From positions 124,001 through 188,000 of the forward strand of contig CAVVSF010000009.1 of the NCBI GenBank assembly GCA_963750915.1: a stretch of DNA of 64,000 nt, given 5' to 3'. A model generated the notes under the pieces. That model saw only the letters and a list, made by a program, of their open reading frames with translations. It searched no databases and was not told the origin of the DNA. Below, in pieces: positions 38,205 through 46,516 of this stretch. The stretch is from DATBJJ01 sp963750915 (GTDB taxonomy: Bacteria > Acidobacteriota > Vicinamibacteria > Vicinamibacterales > 2-12-FULL-66-21). The translations under genes were made by a program, and so were the position numbers. Numbering within the stretch: the first letter of the stretch is position 1; every line of letters begins with the position of its first letter.

Positions 38205-39774
38205 TTGGCCAAGTTGATCAAAACACCAGCAGCCCCGGCGATGGACGAGCCCGGGCTTCTTCGCCGAATGCTTCGTCGAAGGCGACGCGAAAACGCGCAG
38301 ACTGAGGGGTTCGGGACACGAGTCCGCGCTCGACCGCGCGGACATTCAGGGCTTCATTCTCCGCGGCTACAGGATGCCGATGGTGCGGCATTTCTTGTTG
38401 GCAGTGGCAACTCCGGCACACGCGCGCAGGCAACTTGGACGAGTCGTCAGCGGTGACGAATCCGACACGCCGCAAATCACCACTGCCCAGGACTGGCACG
38501 TGGGGTTCGCCCCCGGACCGGGAGACAACCCCGCGGCGGCCCCGCGTCGCAAGCCCGATTATTGCCTCAACATCGGTATCACGTGGTCCGGACTGGTGGC
38601 GCTCGAGATAAACGAACGCGTTCCAGCGCTGTCCTTCAAGTCCTTTGGAGCGTTCATCGAAGGAGCCGCACAACGTGCGGCGTTGGTCGGAGATGTCGGA
38701 GCAAGCGCGCCCCAGAACTGGAGTGGCGGGTTTGGACAGGGGGGCGATCACGTCCTGGTGACCCTGCACGCGATCAGCCCGGAAGCGATGCAGAGCTACA
38801 GCGACAGGGTGAGTGCCTGGTTTGCCGAAGGCGATGCCTTTCGAGAAATCTGGCGCCAGGATGGGATGGCGTTGATGGAAATGCACGATGGCCAACCCGT
38901 GCCGACGACCAAGATTCACTTCGGCTATACCGACGGCATCTCGAAGACCACGATTCGCGGCGGCCCGGAGACGTATCCCCCTGACCACCAGCAGCCCTGC
39001 GAGCCATGGCTCTTCGTCTTGCGGGAAGACGCTGAGAACTACGACGTCCCGGAGCCGCGACAGCTCGGCCTGAACGGCAGCTTTGGAGTGTTCAAGAAGA
39101 TCGAGACAGACGTCGTGGGCTTCGAGAATTTCCTGCAGTGGAACAAAGACAAGATCGATCCTGAACTGCTCGCGGCAAAGATGTGCGGGCGATGGCGCAA
39201 CGGCGTTCCGCTCGCCTTGTCACCAGACACGGATAGCCCTGCGGGAGGGATTTCGCCCGAACAGATGAACAATTTCGAGTACGTGAATGCCGATGGTTCC
39301 GGAGATGCGAAGGGGATCCGCTGTCCCGTCGGTGCACACATCCGCCGAGTCAATCCAAGAGGTCAGCCCATTCAGGGCCAGGGGATGCCCGGCGGCAGCA
39401 ACAATTCTCACCGGCTGATGCGTTGTCTTCTGCCGTACGGGCCGACCTACGATCCAAAGCAACCGTACGATGGCCTGGAGCGCGGGATTCTCGGTTATTT
39501 CATCAACGCGAACATCGAGAACCAGTATGAGTTCGTGCTGCGACGCTGGGTCAATGACAGCGATTTCGCTGGAGCCGTCAGGCTTCACCCGGACTCGAAA
39601 GATCCGCTGATTGGTACCCAGGACCCCGCGGAAAGCATTTTCGTGATCCCCCAGGCAAGCGGAGGCCCGCCCATCGAGGTCACGGGTCTCTCGACCTTCG
39701 TGACGACCAAAGCCGCTGCGTACGTATTCCTACCGAGCATCACCGCCATCAAGTTCATCGCCAACGTGGCTTGA
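38205..39774 (+). CDS. DyP-type heme peroxidase (N-terminal frameshift)
   Basis: The main open frame (ATG 38374) gives 466 residues: QNWSGGFGQGGDH, HFGYTDGISKTTIRG (the family GxxDG motif with the distal aspartate), and GIRCPVGAHIRRVNPR with the proximal heme-binding histidine. Homology starts earlier, at GHESALDRADIQGFILRGYRM, which is in frame upstream but has no ATG. A TTG at 38205 with GGAGG seven bases before it lies in another frame (MAKLIKTPAAPAMDEPG). An extra base in CCCGGG at 38250-38255 would join the two and give about 522 residues. No signal peptide was seen, so it is cytoplasmic or encapsulated. DyP enzymes oxidise dyes and phenolics with peroxide. Confidence 0.88.
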
Positions 39775-39799
39775 CGCAGGGACGATGGCGGAGACCCGT

Positions 39800-39960
39800 C
39801 GCGCCCCCGACATTTCGTGCGACCTGTGACATTTCGGGTCCGACAGCGACAGGCGGTGATCGGCCGGCCTCGTGCGACGCGCATATCCGCGATATCTGAA
39901 CAGCTTTCGCTCTCGCCGCGGTTCGCACCTGTGTGGCTCGGCCCTGGCCGGCATCTTGCC
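39800..39960 (+). repeat. GACATTTCGGGTG repeat family, copy 5
   Basis: The core at 39805-39840 reads CCCCGACATTTCG, TGCGACCTGT, GACATTTCGGGTC. Flanking sequence is only weakly similar to the other copies and the distal CAGTCTGCTCT segment was not found. It lies between the peroxidase and the OmpW-like gene, with no gene in the 222-base gap. Confidence 0.68.
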
Positions 39961-39996
39961 TTGACGATGCGCACTGTAGCTCAGGGAGATGAAGCC

Positions 39997-40653
39997 ATGC
40001 TTCGAACGCCTGTGTGTCTGATGACGATGATGGTGATGGCCGCGAGCGCGTCGGCTCAGCGCGCCGAAGTCAGTGGAACGGTCGGCTGGACATTCAGCGA
40101 GGGCGTGAGCGGGAACGCCGTCCCGGTGCCTGGCGTGGGGACGTTCGACCGGATCGACCCGAAAGACGCTTTCTCATGGGGACTGCGCATCGGTTTCCTG
40201 CCCGGCGAGAACTCGGAGATCGGCTTCCTCTATAACCAGCAGGCGACGGATCTCGAACTCGGCGGCACGACGACTGTCAAGCTCGGGGAACTCAAGCTGC
40301 ACAACTACCACGGCTACTACGCATACAACTTCGGAAGCGCCGAGGCCACCGCGCGGCCGTACGTGCTGTTCGGGCTGGGCGCGACGCAGTTCGGCACGGT
40401 CAGCGTGACGGCGACGAACCTGCGCCAGGACATTCCGGGCGAGACGAGATTCTCCTTGACCGGTGCGGCCGGCCTGAAGATTTATCCGAACCCGGCCTTC
40501 GGGATCAGCCTCGAGGGGCGATGGACCCCGGCCTACATCAAGTCGGAGGCCGCCGGCTGGTGGTGCGATCCGTTCTACGGCTGCTACGTCTTGAACAACG
40601 CGCAGTATGCGAACCAGTTCGAGCTGGCCAGCGGGATCTCGTTTCGATTCTAG
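39997..40653 (+). CDS. OmpW/OprF-like small outer-membrane beta-barrel protein
   Basis: A 218-residue protein with a signal peptide (MTMMVMAASASAQ) and eight or so amphipathic strands. Visible are VSGTVGWTFSEG, WGLRIGFLPGENSEIGFLYN, YHGYYAYNFGS, RPYVLFGLGATQFG and a C-terminal ASGISFRF with terminal phenylalanine, the usual outer-membrane insertion signal. ATG 39997 follows AGGGAGATG. There are two cysteines in a surface-loop-like segment (WWCDPFYGCY). It resembles small barrels of the OMP_b-brl class; function cannot be assigned. A Spy-like periplasmic protein gene follows 48 bases downstream. Confidence 0.82.
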   Translation: MLRTPVCLMTMMVMAASASAQRAEVSGTVGWTFSEGVSGNAVPVPGVGTFDRIDPKDAFSWGLRIGFLPGENSEIGFLYNQQATDLELGGTTTVKLGELKLHNYHGYYAYNFGSAEATARPYVLFGLGATQFGTVSVTATNLRQDIPGETRFSLTGAAGLKIYPNPAFGISLEGRWTPAYIKSEAAGWWCDPFYGCYVLNNAQYANQFELASGISFRF

Positions 40654-40701
40654 TCGCGCCGTTGAGTGATCGCGTTCAGGTTGAGGAGAAAAGGATCAGC
40701 C

Positions 40702-41193
40702 ATGATGGGAAAAGCAGCGCTTGTCGCCGGTATCTCCAGTCTGGCCATCCTGGCCATGCCCTGCGCGGCGCGGGCGCAGCAGGTTGACCAATGGACCGCC
40801 ATCCAGCAGCTGCAGGCCGATCTCAAGGCGGATCGGCAGGCGGTCGTGGCGGCCAATCTGCCGCTCACCGAGCCGGAGGCGCGCGCCTTCTGGCCAGCTT
40901 ACAAAGAGTATCGCGGTGAGGTCGAGAAGCTCGGCGACCGCATGGCAAAGCTCATCGCGGCCTACGCCGCCAGCTTCGAGACGATGACCGACGCGAAGGC
41001 CGATGGATTCTTCAACGACCTGCTGGCCATCGATCGCGACCGGCTGGCCGTGCGCGAGCAGTATGTGCCGAAGATTCGCGCCGTCCTGCCCGGCCAGAAG
41101 GCGGCGCGCTTCTTCCAAATCGAGAACAAGCTCGATGCCATCGTCAATCTGTCGCTGGCGTCAGAGATTCCGCTGGTTCCTGTGAAGCGATAG
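40702..41193 (+). CDS. Spy/CpxP-like small periplasmic helical protein
   Basis: A 163-residue protein with a signal peptide (SLAILAMPCAARAQ). The mature part is almost entirely helical: LQADLKADRQAVVAANLPLT, then WPAYKEYRGEVEKLGDRM, then LLAIDRDRLAVREQYVPKI and ARFFQIENKLDAIV. This resembles periplasmic chaperone-like proteins of the Spy/CpxP type, though the LTxxQ motif is not clear (LTEPEARAF is closest). AGGAGAAAAGG precedes the ATG. It lies directly after the OmpW-like gene and may assist or sense outer-membrane protein folding, an inference from family and context. Confidence 0.65.
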   Translation: MMGKAALVAGISSLAILAMPCAARAQQVDQWTAIQQLQADLKADRQAVVAANLPLTEPEARAFWPAYKEYRGEVEKLGDRMAKLIAAYAASFETMTDAKADGFFNDLLAIDRDRLAVREQYVPKIRAVLPGQKAARFFQIENKLDAIVNLSLASEIPLVPVKR

Positions 41194-41244
41194 GCCGTGC
41201 GCCGCCCAGGCGCCGTGAGTTGTGAAGATCACGGGAGTCGTGCC

Positions 41245-42156
41245 GTGGCCCTGACCTACAAGGACGTCAAACGGTTGTTCCAGGTACGGCCCGGTCGCAG
41301 GTTCAGGCTGAAGCAACACGACCCGGCGTTGGCCGGAGGCGACGAGTTCCGGGAGCTGACGAAGCCGGAGCTCAAGCAACGGGCCGTCTCGTTCCTGGAA
41401 AGGAACATCGAGGAGCTGGCGGCGGCGCAGGAGCTGCTCTATGCCTCCGATATGTACTCGGTGCTGATCGTGCTGCAGGCGATGGATGCCGCAGGCAAGG
41501 ACGGCACGATCAAGCACGTGATGTCAGGCGTGAACCCGCAGGGATGTCAGGTCTTCAGCTTCAAGAAACCGTCCGACGAAGAGGTCGACCACAACTTTCT
41601 TTGGCGCTACGTGAAGGCGCTGCCGGAGCGCGGCCGCATCGGCATCTTCAACCGCTCTTACTACGAGGACGTACTCGTCGTTCGCGTCCACCCCGAGATT
41701 CTCACGCATCAGAAGCTGCCGCCAGGCAAGCGCGGCCAGAAATTCTGGAAAGGACGTTTCGACGACATCAACCGGCTCGAGCGGCACCTCAGCCGCAACG
41801 GCACACTCGTCTTGAAGTTCTTCCTGCACTTGTCCAGGAAGGAACAGAGGCGACGGTTCCTGGAGCGGCTTCAGAACGAGGAGAAGCACTGGAAGTTTTC
41901 GTTCGCGGACTTGAAGGAGCGCGGCTTCTGGAACGACTACCAGCACGCGTTCGAGGACATGCTGCGGCACACGAGCACGCCGTGGGCTCCCTGGTGGGTG
42001 ATCCCGGCCGACCACAAATGGGTAACTCGCGCGCTGGTCGCGGGAATCACGACCGAGTCGATTCGAAGGCTCGGCCTGAAGCGTCCGGCTGTCACCACCG
42101 AACAGCAGCGGCTGCTGGCCCGCGCACGTCGCCAGCTGCTGGCCGAGCAGAAGTAA
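41245..42156 (+). CDS. ppk2: polyphosphate kinase 2 family protein (PPK2)
   Basis: A 303-residue PPK2-family phosphotransferase that uses polyphosphate to phosphorylate nucleotides (or the reverse). The Walker A-like motif is in LQAMDAAGKDGTIKHVMSG, the lid/Walker B region in GIFNRSYYEDVLVVRVHP, and the conserved WKGRFDDINRLERHL follows. The length and the early domain (TKPELKQRAVSFLERNIEEL) match the polyphosphate:nucleotide phosphotransferase group TIGR03709. GTG 41245 was chosen because GGGAG lies seven bases upstream; there is no in-frame ATG near. It is cytoplasmic. Neighbours are stress-related (Spy-like, SYLF), fitting a stress-energy role. Confidence 0.93.
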   Translation: MALTYKDVKRLFQVRPGRRFRLKQHDPALAGGDEFRELTKPELKQRAVSFLERNIEELAAAQELLYASDMYSVLIVLQAMDAAGKDGTIKHVMSGVNPQGCQVFSFKKPSDEEVDHNFLWRYVKALPERGRIGIFNRSYYEDVLVVRVHPEILTHQKLPPGKRGQKFWKGRFDDINRLERHLSRNGTLVLKFFLHLSRKEQRRRFLERLQNEEKHWKFSFADLKERGFWNDYQHAFEDMLRHTSTPWAPWWVIPADHKWVTRALVAGITTESIRRLGLKRPAVTTEQQRLLARARRQLLAEQK

Positions 42157-42203
42157 TCCGGCTCTCGACTCGATTCCACTCGGTATTCGAAAGGACGTTC
42201 ACC

Positions 42204-42773
42204 ATGTCAGTGACTGGTTTGGTTGTCGTCATCATCGGCGCGTGCCTGGCGTTGCCAGGAGCCGCCGTCGTAACTCAAGACGAAGTCGAGAAGGTCGGCA
42301 GGCCGGAGAAGCTCGCCGCGGATGCGGAAGCGACCCTGGCATCGCTCTATGAAAAGGTGCCAGCCACCAAGATGCTGGCGGAGAAGGCACAGTCGATCCT
42401 CGTGTTCCCGAGAATCACGAAAGCGGGTGTGGGAGTCGGCGGCCACCGCGGCACCGGCACGCTCGTGAAGGACGGCAAGCCGGAAGGGTTCTATACGACT
42501 ACCGGCGCGTCCGTCGGCCTGCAGGCCGGAGCGCAGACCTATGGCTACGCGCTGTTCTTCATGAACGAGAACGCCGTGCAGGCGCTGAGAAGTGCCAAGG
42601 GCTTCGAGATTGGCGTCGGCCCGTCGGTTGTCGTGGTCAACAAGGGACTGGCGAAGAACCTGACGACGACGACGCTCAAGTCCGACATCTATGCGGTCAT
42701 TTTCGACCAGAAAGGCCTCATGGGCGGCCTTGGAATTCAGGGGAACAAGATCACGAAGGCGAATCCCAAGTAG
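42204..42773 (+). CDS. SYLF-domain (Ysc84-like) lipid-binding protein
   Basis: A 189-residue protein with an N-terminal hydrophobic signal (GLVVVIIGACLALPGAAVV) and a SYLF domain. It shows KMLAEKAQSILVFPRITKAG, GYALFFMNENAVQAL, FEIGVGPSVVVV and the closing SDIYAVIFDQKGLMGGLGIQGNKI, the last being the most diagnostic part. Bacterial SYLF proteins are periplasmic and of unclear role; eukaryotic relatives bind phosphoinositides. AAAGGA lies before ATG 42204. It is 47 bases after ppk2 on the same strand. Confidence 0.9.
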   Translation: MSVTGLVVVIIGACLALPGAAVVTQDEVEKVGRPEKLAADAEATLASLYEKVPATKMLAEKAQSILVFPRITKAGVGVGGHRGTGTLVKDGKPEGFYTTTGASVGLQAGAQTYGYALFFMNENAVQALRSAKGFEIGVGPSVVVVNKGLAKNLTTTTLKSDIYAVIFDQKGLMGGLGIQGNKITKANPK

Positions 42774-42817
42774 CGCGTCGCCCCGGCACGCTGGGTGTCG
42801 GGGCCAAGGACCGCCGC

Positions 42818-43225
42818 ATGGAAGACATTGTCATTCGCTTCGTCACCAACCTGATTGGCCGGCTCTCCGGACCCTTGACGCCGCGCCTGTTTCTTCAGCC
42901 GGCGGTTGCCATTTTTCTGGCGGTCCGCGACGGCGTGAAGGATGCCCGAGAGCAGCGGCCGCCGCACTTCTTGCGCATCGTCACCGGGACCCCCGAGGTA
43001 CGAAGGCGTCGCGTCAGGGAGACGCGGAGAGCCGTGCTGAAAGTGTTCATGATGGCGGTGCTCGTGGACTGGGTGTACCAGTTCCTCGTCTTCAGGTGGG
43101 TGTATCCCGTCGAGGCAATGGTGACGGCTGTCATCCTCGCGATCCTCCCGTACGTGGCCATCCGTGGACCCGTGAACCGGATCGCGCGAAGGTGGATCAA
43201 GCGACAAGGTGGGTCAACCGGATAA
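42818..43225 (+). CDS. small membrane protein of unknown function
   Basis: A 135-residue protein with an amphipathic N-terminus (MEDIVIRFVTNLIGRLSGPL), a positively charged middle (VRRRRVRETRRAVLKVF) and two hydrophobic helices (VFMMAVLVDWVYQFLVF; AMVTAVILAILPYVAI). Positive residues between suggest a hairpin anchored in the inner membrane. I do not recognise a named family. It starts 44 bases after the SYLF gene and may belong to its transcript. Confidence 0.68.
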   Translation: MEDIVIRFVTNLIGRLSGPLTPRLFLQPAVAIFLAVRDGVKDAREQRPPHFLRIVTGTPEVRRRRVRETRRAVLKVFMMAVLVDWVYQFLVFRWVYPVEAMVTAVILAILPYVAIRGPVNRIARRWIKRQGGSTG

Positions 43226-43434
43226 GCGCAGGCCCGGCTGATCTCCAAACGTCACCCGCCGGCGGTCGACCAGCGCACGTCATACGCGCCCCGCGGACGT
43301 GGTCGTGGCCTGCCGAAATGTCACCGTCAGCTCATCCAGTCGACCGATGTCCTGTTCACGCTTCCTCCCTCGTTACAGCTTTGTCACCGGTCGAGATCGA
43401 TATAGCCTCTACGATCTGTGAAGAGGTTCCCACC

Positions 43435-43623
43435 ATGAGCGACAAGAAGGAAGACAAGCTGGGCGAGCTCGCGGCAGAGTTGGACGATCTCAAGATTTCG
43501 GTCGAAGAACTGAAAGAGGATCCGCCCGATCATGTGGAGAAAAAGGACCTCGACACGATTCTGACGTCGCTGGACGAAGCAACCGACGCGACTGACGAAC
43601 TTGACGACCGGACGCAGGAATAG
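43435..43623 (+). CDS. small acidic coiled-coil protein
   Basis: A 62-residue, very acidic, lysine-rich protein (KKEDKLGELAAELDDLKISV; then DEATDATDELDDRTQE), predicted to be almost entirely helical. AAGAGG lies nine bases before ATG 43435. The heptad-like spacing of Leu/Ile suggests a coiled coil. No family recognised. It is flanked by gaps on both sides and is probably monocistronic. Confidence 0.55.
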   Translation: MSDKKEDKLGELAAELDDLKISVEELKEDPPDHVEKKDLDTILTSLDEATDATDELDDRTQE

Positions 43624-43723
43624 CCCCGGGACTTTACCGACACATTCGCGCCACCGCCTCGGCGACCGCACAGGCCAGCGCGAAACCTTCCCACGCGATC
43701 GACCTCGCCGGCCGCCTGCCTCG

Positions 43724-43752
43724 CTAGTGCTATTGTGCTATTGAACTAGTAC
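43724..43752 (+). promoter_or_regulatory. candidate GntR autoregulatory operator
   Basis: Just upstream of the GntR gene lie two tandem copies of GTGCTATT (43727-43734 and 43735-43742), enclosed by the inverted pair CTAGT (43724) and ACTAG (43745). This AT-richer patch stands out from its surroundings. YtrA-type GntR regulators often repress their own operon from such sites; the assignment here is inference. Confidence 0.45.
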
Positions 43753-43775
43753 AAGCCAACTGCTAGCTTAGGGCC

Positions 43776-44171
43776 GTGTCGGGCCAGTTCAAGATCGATC
43801 GCGCGAGCCCGCTGCCGGTCTACGTGCAGCTGGCCGAGCAGATCCGCCTGCTTGTCCGCCGTGGCGCGCTCAGCCCGGGCGACCCGCTGCCGACCGTGCG
43901 CGAGCTCGCCGTCGAGCTCGGCATCAATGCGAACACAGTAACGCGCGTCTATCGCGATCTGCAGCAGGAGGGCCTGCTCCGCCTGGAGCGCGGCCTGGGC
44001 ACGTTCGTCCAGCCGCAGCAGCGCGAGGCGACGCTCGTCGATCGCGACTATCAGCGCATCGTCAAGCGGACGAGGGAGCTGGTGGCGCTCAGTCGTGAGT
44101 CCGGGCTGACAGCGCGTGAGCTCGCGCAACTCGTGGACGGTGTCTGGAAGGAGGTCGATCGTGAAGGGTAG
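43776..44171 (+). CDS. GntR-family regulator, YtrA subfamily
   Basis: A 131-residue repressor-type protein. Its N-terminal winged helix has PVYVQLAEQIRLLVRRGALS, GDPLPTVRELAVELGINANT and RVYRDLQQEGLL, the standard GntR DNA-binding signature. Only a short C-terminal helical tail follows, as in YtrA members. GTG 43776 is the start. Its last 11 bases overlap the slipin gene, so they form an operon. YtrA regulators usually control the membrane-protein genes next to them, which fits the slipin downstream. A tandem GTGCTATT site 24-50 bases upstream is a candidate operator. Confidence 0.9.
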   Translation: MSGQFKIDRASPLPVYVQLAEQIRLLVRRGALSPGDPLPTVRELAVELGINANTVTRVYRDLQQEGLLRLERGLGTFVQPQQREATLVDRDYQRIVKRTRELVALSRESGLTARELAQLVDGVWKEVDREG

Positions 44172-45051
44172 AGGCAATCCCATCGCCAACCTGATCGTGC
44201 TCGCGACCGCGATCCTCGCATTCGGCAGCTGGCTCGCCGCCGGCGCAGCAATGGCCATAGCGGTCTTCGCGATCGGCATATACGTCAGCCTCTCACCGCG
44301 GCTGCTCAAGGAATGGGAGCGAGGCGTGCTCCTGCGACTGGGCCGCTTCGAGCGGGTTCTCGGACCGGGTATCAACTGGACCTTCCCTGGCTTCGATCGA
44401 CTGGTGGCGACCGTGGACATGCGCATCCGCTCGACGCCCTTCCAGGCCGAGAAGACGCTGACGAAGGACACGGTTCCCGTCAACGTCGATGCCGTGCTGT
44501 TCTGGGTGGTCACCGATGCCAGGAAGGCCGTCGTCGAAGTCGAGCACTACGCCGCCACCGTGAGCTGGGCGGCTCAGACGACGCTCCGGGACGTGATTGG
44601 ACACACCGAACTGGCGGGCATGATCTCGGACCGGGAGCAGGTCGATCGTCGGTTGCAGGAGATCATCGACGCGAAGACGAGCGACTGGGGGATCACGGTG
44701 CAGTCGGTCGAGATCCGCGACGTCAGGCTGCCCGGCATGCTCGAGGATGCGATGAGCCGCAAGGCCCAGGCGGATCGCGAGAGCGAGGCGCGGGTCATCC
44801 TGGCACATTCGGAGCTGGCGGTGGCCGAGGAGATGGAGAAGGCGTCGGCAGTGTATTTTCGCAACCCCGTTGCGCTGCGGATGCGCGCCATGAACATGAC
44901 CTACGAGTCGATCAAGGAGCGCGGGGCGCTGATGGTGGTGCCGAGCGACATGGTCTCTTCGATGGGCGGCCTTGCCGCCTTCGCACCGGCGGCATTCGAT
45001 GCAGCCGTGCCGCGCGTGACCAGCGCCGCGTCCGACGAGGCTGACGCCTGA
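44161..45051 (+). CDS. slipin (stomatin/prohibitin-family SPFH protein)
   Basis: A 296-residue SPFH-domain membrane protein. Two hydrophobic segments (LIVLATAILAFGSWLAAG; MAIAVFAIGIYVSL) are followed by the SPFH domain (EWERGVLLRLGRFERVLGPG, FQAEKTLTKDTVPVNVDAVL, YAATVSWAAQTTLRDVIG) and a coiled coil (MSRKAQADRESEARVILAHS). Slipins form oligomeric membrane scaffolds. The start is GTG 44161, with GGAGG six bases upstream and overlapping the GntR gene. Its stop overlaps the ATG of the next gene. Bacterial slipins are often paired with NfeD proteases; no NfeD is present here. Confidence 0.93.
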   Translation: MKGRGNPIANLIVLATAILAFGSWLAAGAAMAIAVFAIGIYVSLSPRLLKEWERGVLLRLGRFERVLGPGINWTFPGFDRLVATVDMRIRSTPFQAEKTLTKDTVPVNVDAVLFWVVTDARKAVVEVEHYAATVSWAAQTTLRDVIGHTELAGMISDREQVDRRLQEIIDAKTSDWGITVQSVEIRDVRLPGMLEDAMSRKAQADRESEARVILAHSELAVAEEMEKASAVYFRNPVALRMRAMNMTYESIKERGALMVVPSDMVSSMGGLAAFAPAAFDAAVPRVTSAASDEADA

Positions 45052-45638
45052 TGGACCTCTGGTCCCTGCTCCGCATGGTCAGCCAGCGATCCTTGAAATC
45101 GCGCCGGCTCGAGTTCGAGGATCGGTCGCTCGAGGGCGCCGCGCTCTTCCCGATGTTCGACGACCAGGGGCGGACGCGGATCGTGATGATCACTGCCGAG
45201 GAGAACGGGCGCATCATGCTCGCCGACTGGGCGCCTGGCATTTTCGCGCGCGACTGGGCGCGGCGAAATCGCCTGCGCCTGCGATTCGCCGATCTCAACG
45301 ACGCGTCGACGTGGGATGAGGCACGCGTCGCGGATCTGTGGCACTTCGATCCCTGGTGGGTGCTCGGCGACCAGCGGTATCAGGGCCACGGCTCCGTGCC
45401 CACCCTGCGGAGCACGAACATCCCCGGCTACGATTCGACAGTGTCCGGAATCGTATTTGACTCAGACCTGGGACGCGCCTCGTACGTGGTGAGGAGCTCC
45501 GGCGAGTCCGTGAGCGTACGGCGCTTCACTCCGGAGACGCTGGCGGCCATTGCCCGTCGCCGTCGCGCCGCGCACGAACGGCCACGCGCCGCTGTCGCGG
45601 CCGGGTGGCAGCTGCGGCCGTTCTGGCGATCACTGTGA
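45051..45638 (+). CDS. conserved-looking protein of unknown function, third gene of GntR-slipin operon
   Basis: A 195-residue soluble protein whose ATG overlaps the slipin stop (TGATGG), so it is translationally coupled. It contains LEFEDRSLEGAALFPMFDDQ, IVMITAEENGRIMLADW, tryptophan-rich DLWHFDPWWVLGDQRY, and a basic C-terminus (RRRRAAHERPRAAVAAG). There is no signal peptide or membrane segment. I do not recognise its family. Tight coupling suggests it works with the slipin at the membrane or on its turnover. Confidence 0.65.
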   Translation: MDLWSLLRMVSQRSLKSRRLEFEDRSLEGAALFPMFDDQGRTRIVMITAEENGRIMLADWAPGIFARDWARRNRLRLRFADLNDASTWDEARVADLWHFDPWWVLGDQRYQGHGSVPTLRSTNIPGYDSTVSGIVFDSDLGRASYVVRSSGESVSVRRFTPETLAAIARRRRAAHERPRAAVAAGWQLRPFWRSL

Positions 45639-45924
45639 CCTTGCGGGTCTAACGCTGACGGGTCGTCGGCGGCGAGAGCCTGCGTTTGACAACAGGCTTG
45701 ACTGGAAGCCCGACAGCTCTCAGCAATCGCACCAGATTCTGGGCAATCCACCTGGTGTGGCAACTCAATTGACTCCTCGCGCCACAGAAGCCGAATCTGA
45801 CCCCGCCGGTCATCGTGACATCAGGGGGACTTCGCTACTGTCATGAGGTGCCAGGTGTCCTATCTCCGCGCCGTCGTCTGATTCGGGATGCTGATCGAAC
45901 GGCTCGCCCCAGGGAGCCGATCGA

Positions 45925-46200
45925 ATGACGTGGACCACGCCCAGCCCTGAACGCGTCCGGCTGTTATGGACGCTGGCGCGGGCCGGCGCTGTGACAACCG
46001 CCGAGCTGTGGGTGTTGCCCACGGGCTGGCAGATTCGCATGCTCGTGAATGGCGACGTGGTCGCGACGTCGGCCGTCGCGGGGTGTGCGGCCGCCCGCGC
46101 CATCAGCGATCAATGGCGGGCCGGGCTGCTCACAGACGGATGGATAACGGTTCGACCTCAGGAGGCCGTGGGCGACGACGGGCCGATACGTAGGCCTTGA
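45925..46200 (+). CDS. small hypothetical protein
   Basis: A 91-residue protein, MTWTTPSPERVRLLWTLARA at its start, then TTAELWVLPTGWQIRMLVNG and CAAARAISDQWRAGLLTDGW. The codon pattern and amino-acid balance look like real coding sequence and no competing frame is better. The 286 bases before it hold no gene I can see. No family recognised. Confidence 0.5.
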   Translation: MTWTTPSPERVRLLWTLARAGAVTTAELWVLPTGWQIRMLVNGDVVATSAVAGCAAARAISDQWRAGLLTDGWITVRPQEAVGDDGPIRRP

Positions 46201-46202
46201 AA

Positions 46203-46466
46203 TCACAACCGCTTGAGCGTCGCGAAGTCGCCGTCAATCAACGCTTCCTTTTTTGCTCTCGTCCACCGCTTCAGTTGACGCTCGCGGTCGACGGCGGCAC
46301 GCTGTGAGCCGTGAGGTTCAGAGTAGACGAGGACGACCGGCCGCCGCCGCGACGTGTAGCTCCCGCCGCGTCCCTCGTTGTGAAGCCGTTCTCGCGTCGC
46401 GAGGTCGCTGGTCTGGCCGATGTAAAGACTGCCGTCCGAGCAGCGGCGGATGTAGACCCACGCCAT
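46203..46466 (-). CDS. GIY-YIG nuclease superfamily protein (UPF0213-like)
   Basis: An 87-residue single-domain protein. The GIY-YIG signature is seen as MAWVYIRRCSDGSLYIGQTS, with the catalytic arginine in RERLHNEGRGG and the glutamate in VYSEPHGSQRAAVDRERQLK. It is complete for the UPF0213/YhbQ-type short family. The frame is open to 46553 but only a start at 46466 fits family length. It is a putative DNA endonuclease of unknown biological role; these stand-alone forms are often mobile or domesticated. Confidence 0.87.
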   Translation of the reverse strand: MAWVYIRRCSDGSLYIGQTSDLATRERLHNEGRGGSYTSRRRPVVLVYSEPHGSQRAAVDRERQLKRWTRAKKEALIDGDFATLKRL

Positions 46467-46516
46467 GTGACGACGATGCCATCGTCCTGCATGAATGGGA
46501 AGAGGTAGTCTATTAT

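Noticed and set aside
19964..39960. GACATTTCGGGTG repeats considered as CRISPR repeats or integron attC sites
   Set aside because: Copies are kilobases apart, so not CRISPR. No integron integrase and no conserved GTTRRRY/RYYYAAC attC ends were seen, and cargo is multi-gene.
43300..43345. Possible sixth repeat copy (CGAAATGTC in inverted sense)
   Set aside because: Only about nine bases match and no second half or flanking block is present.
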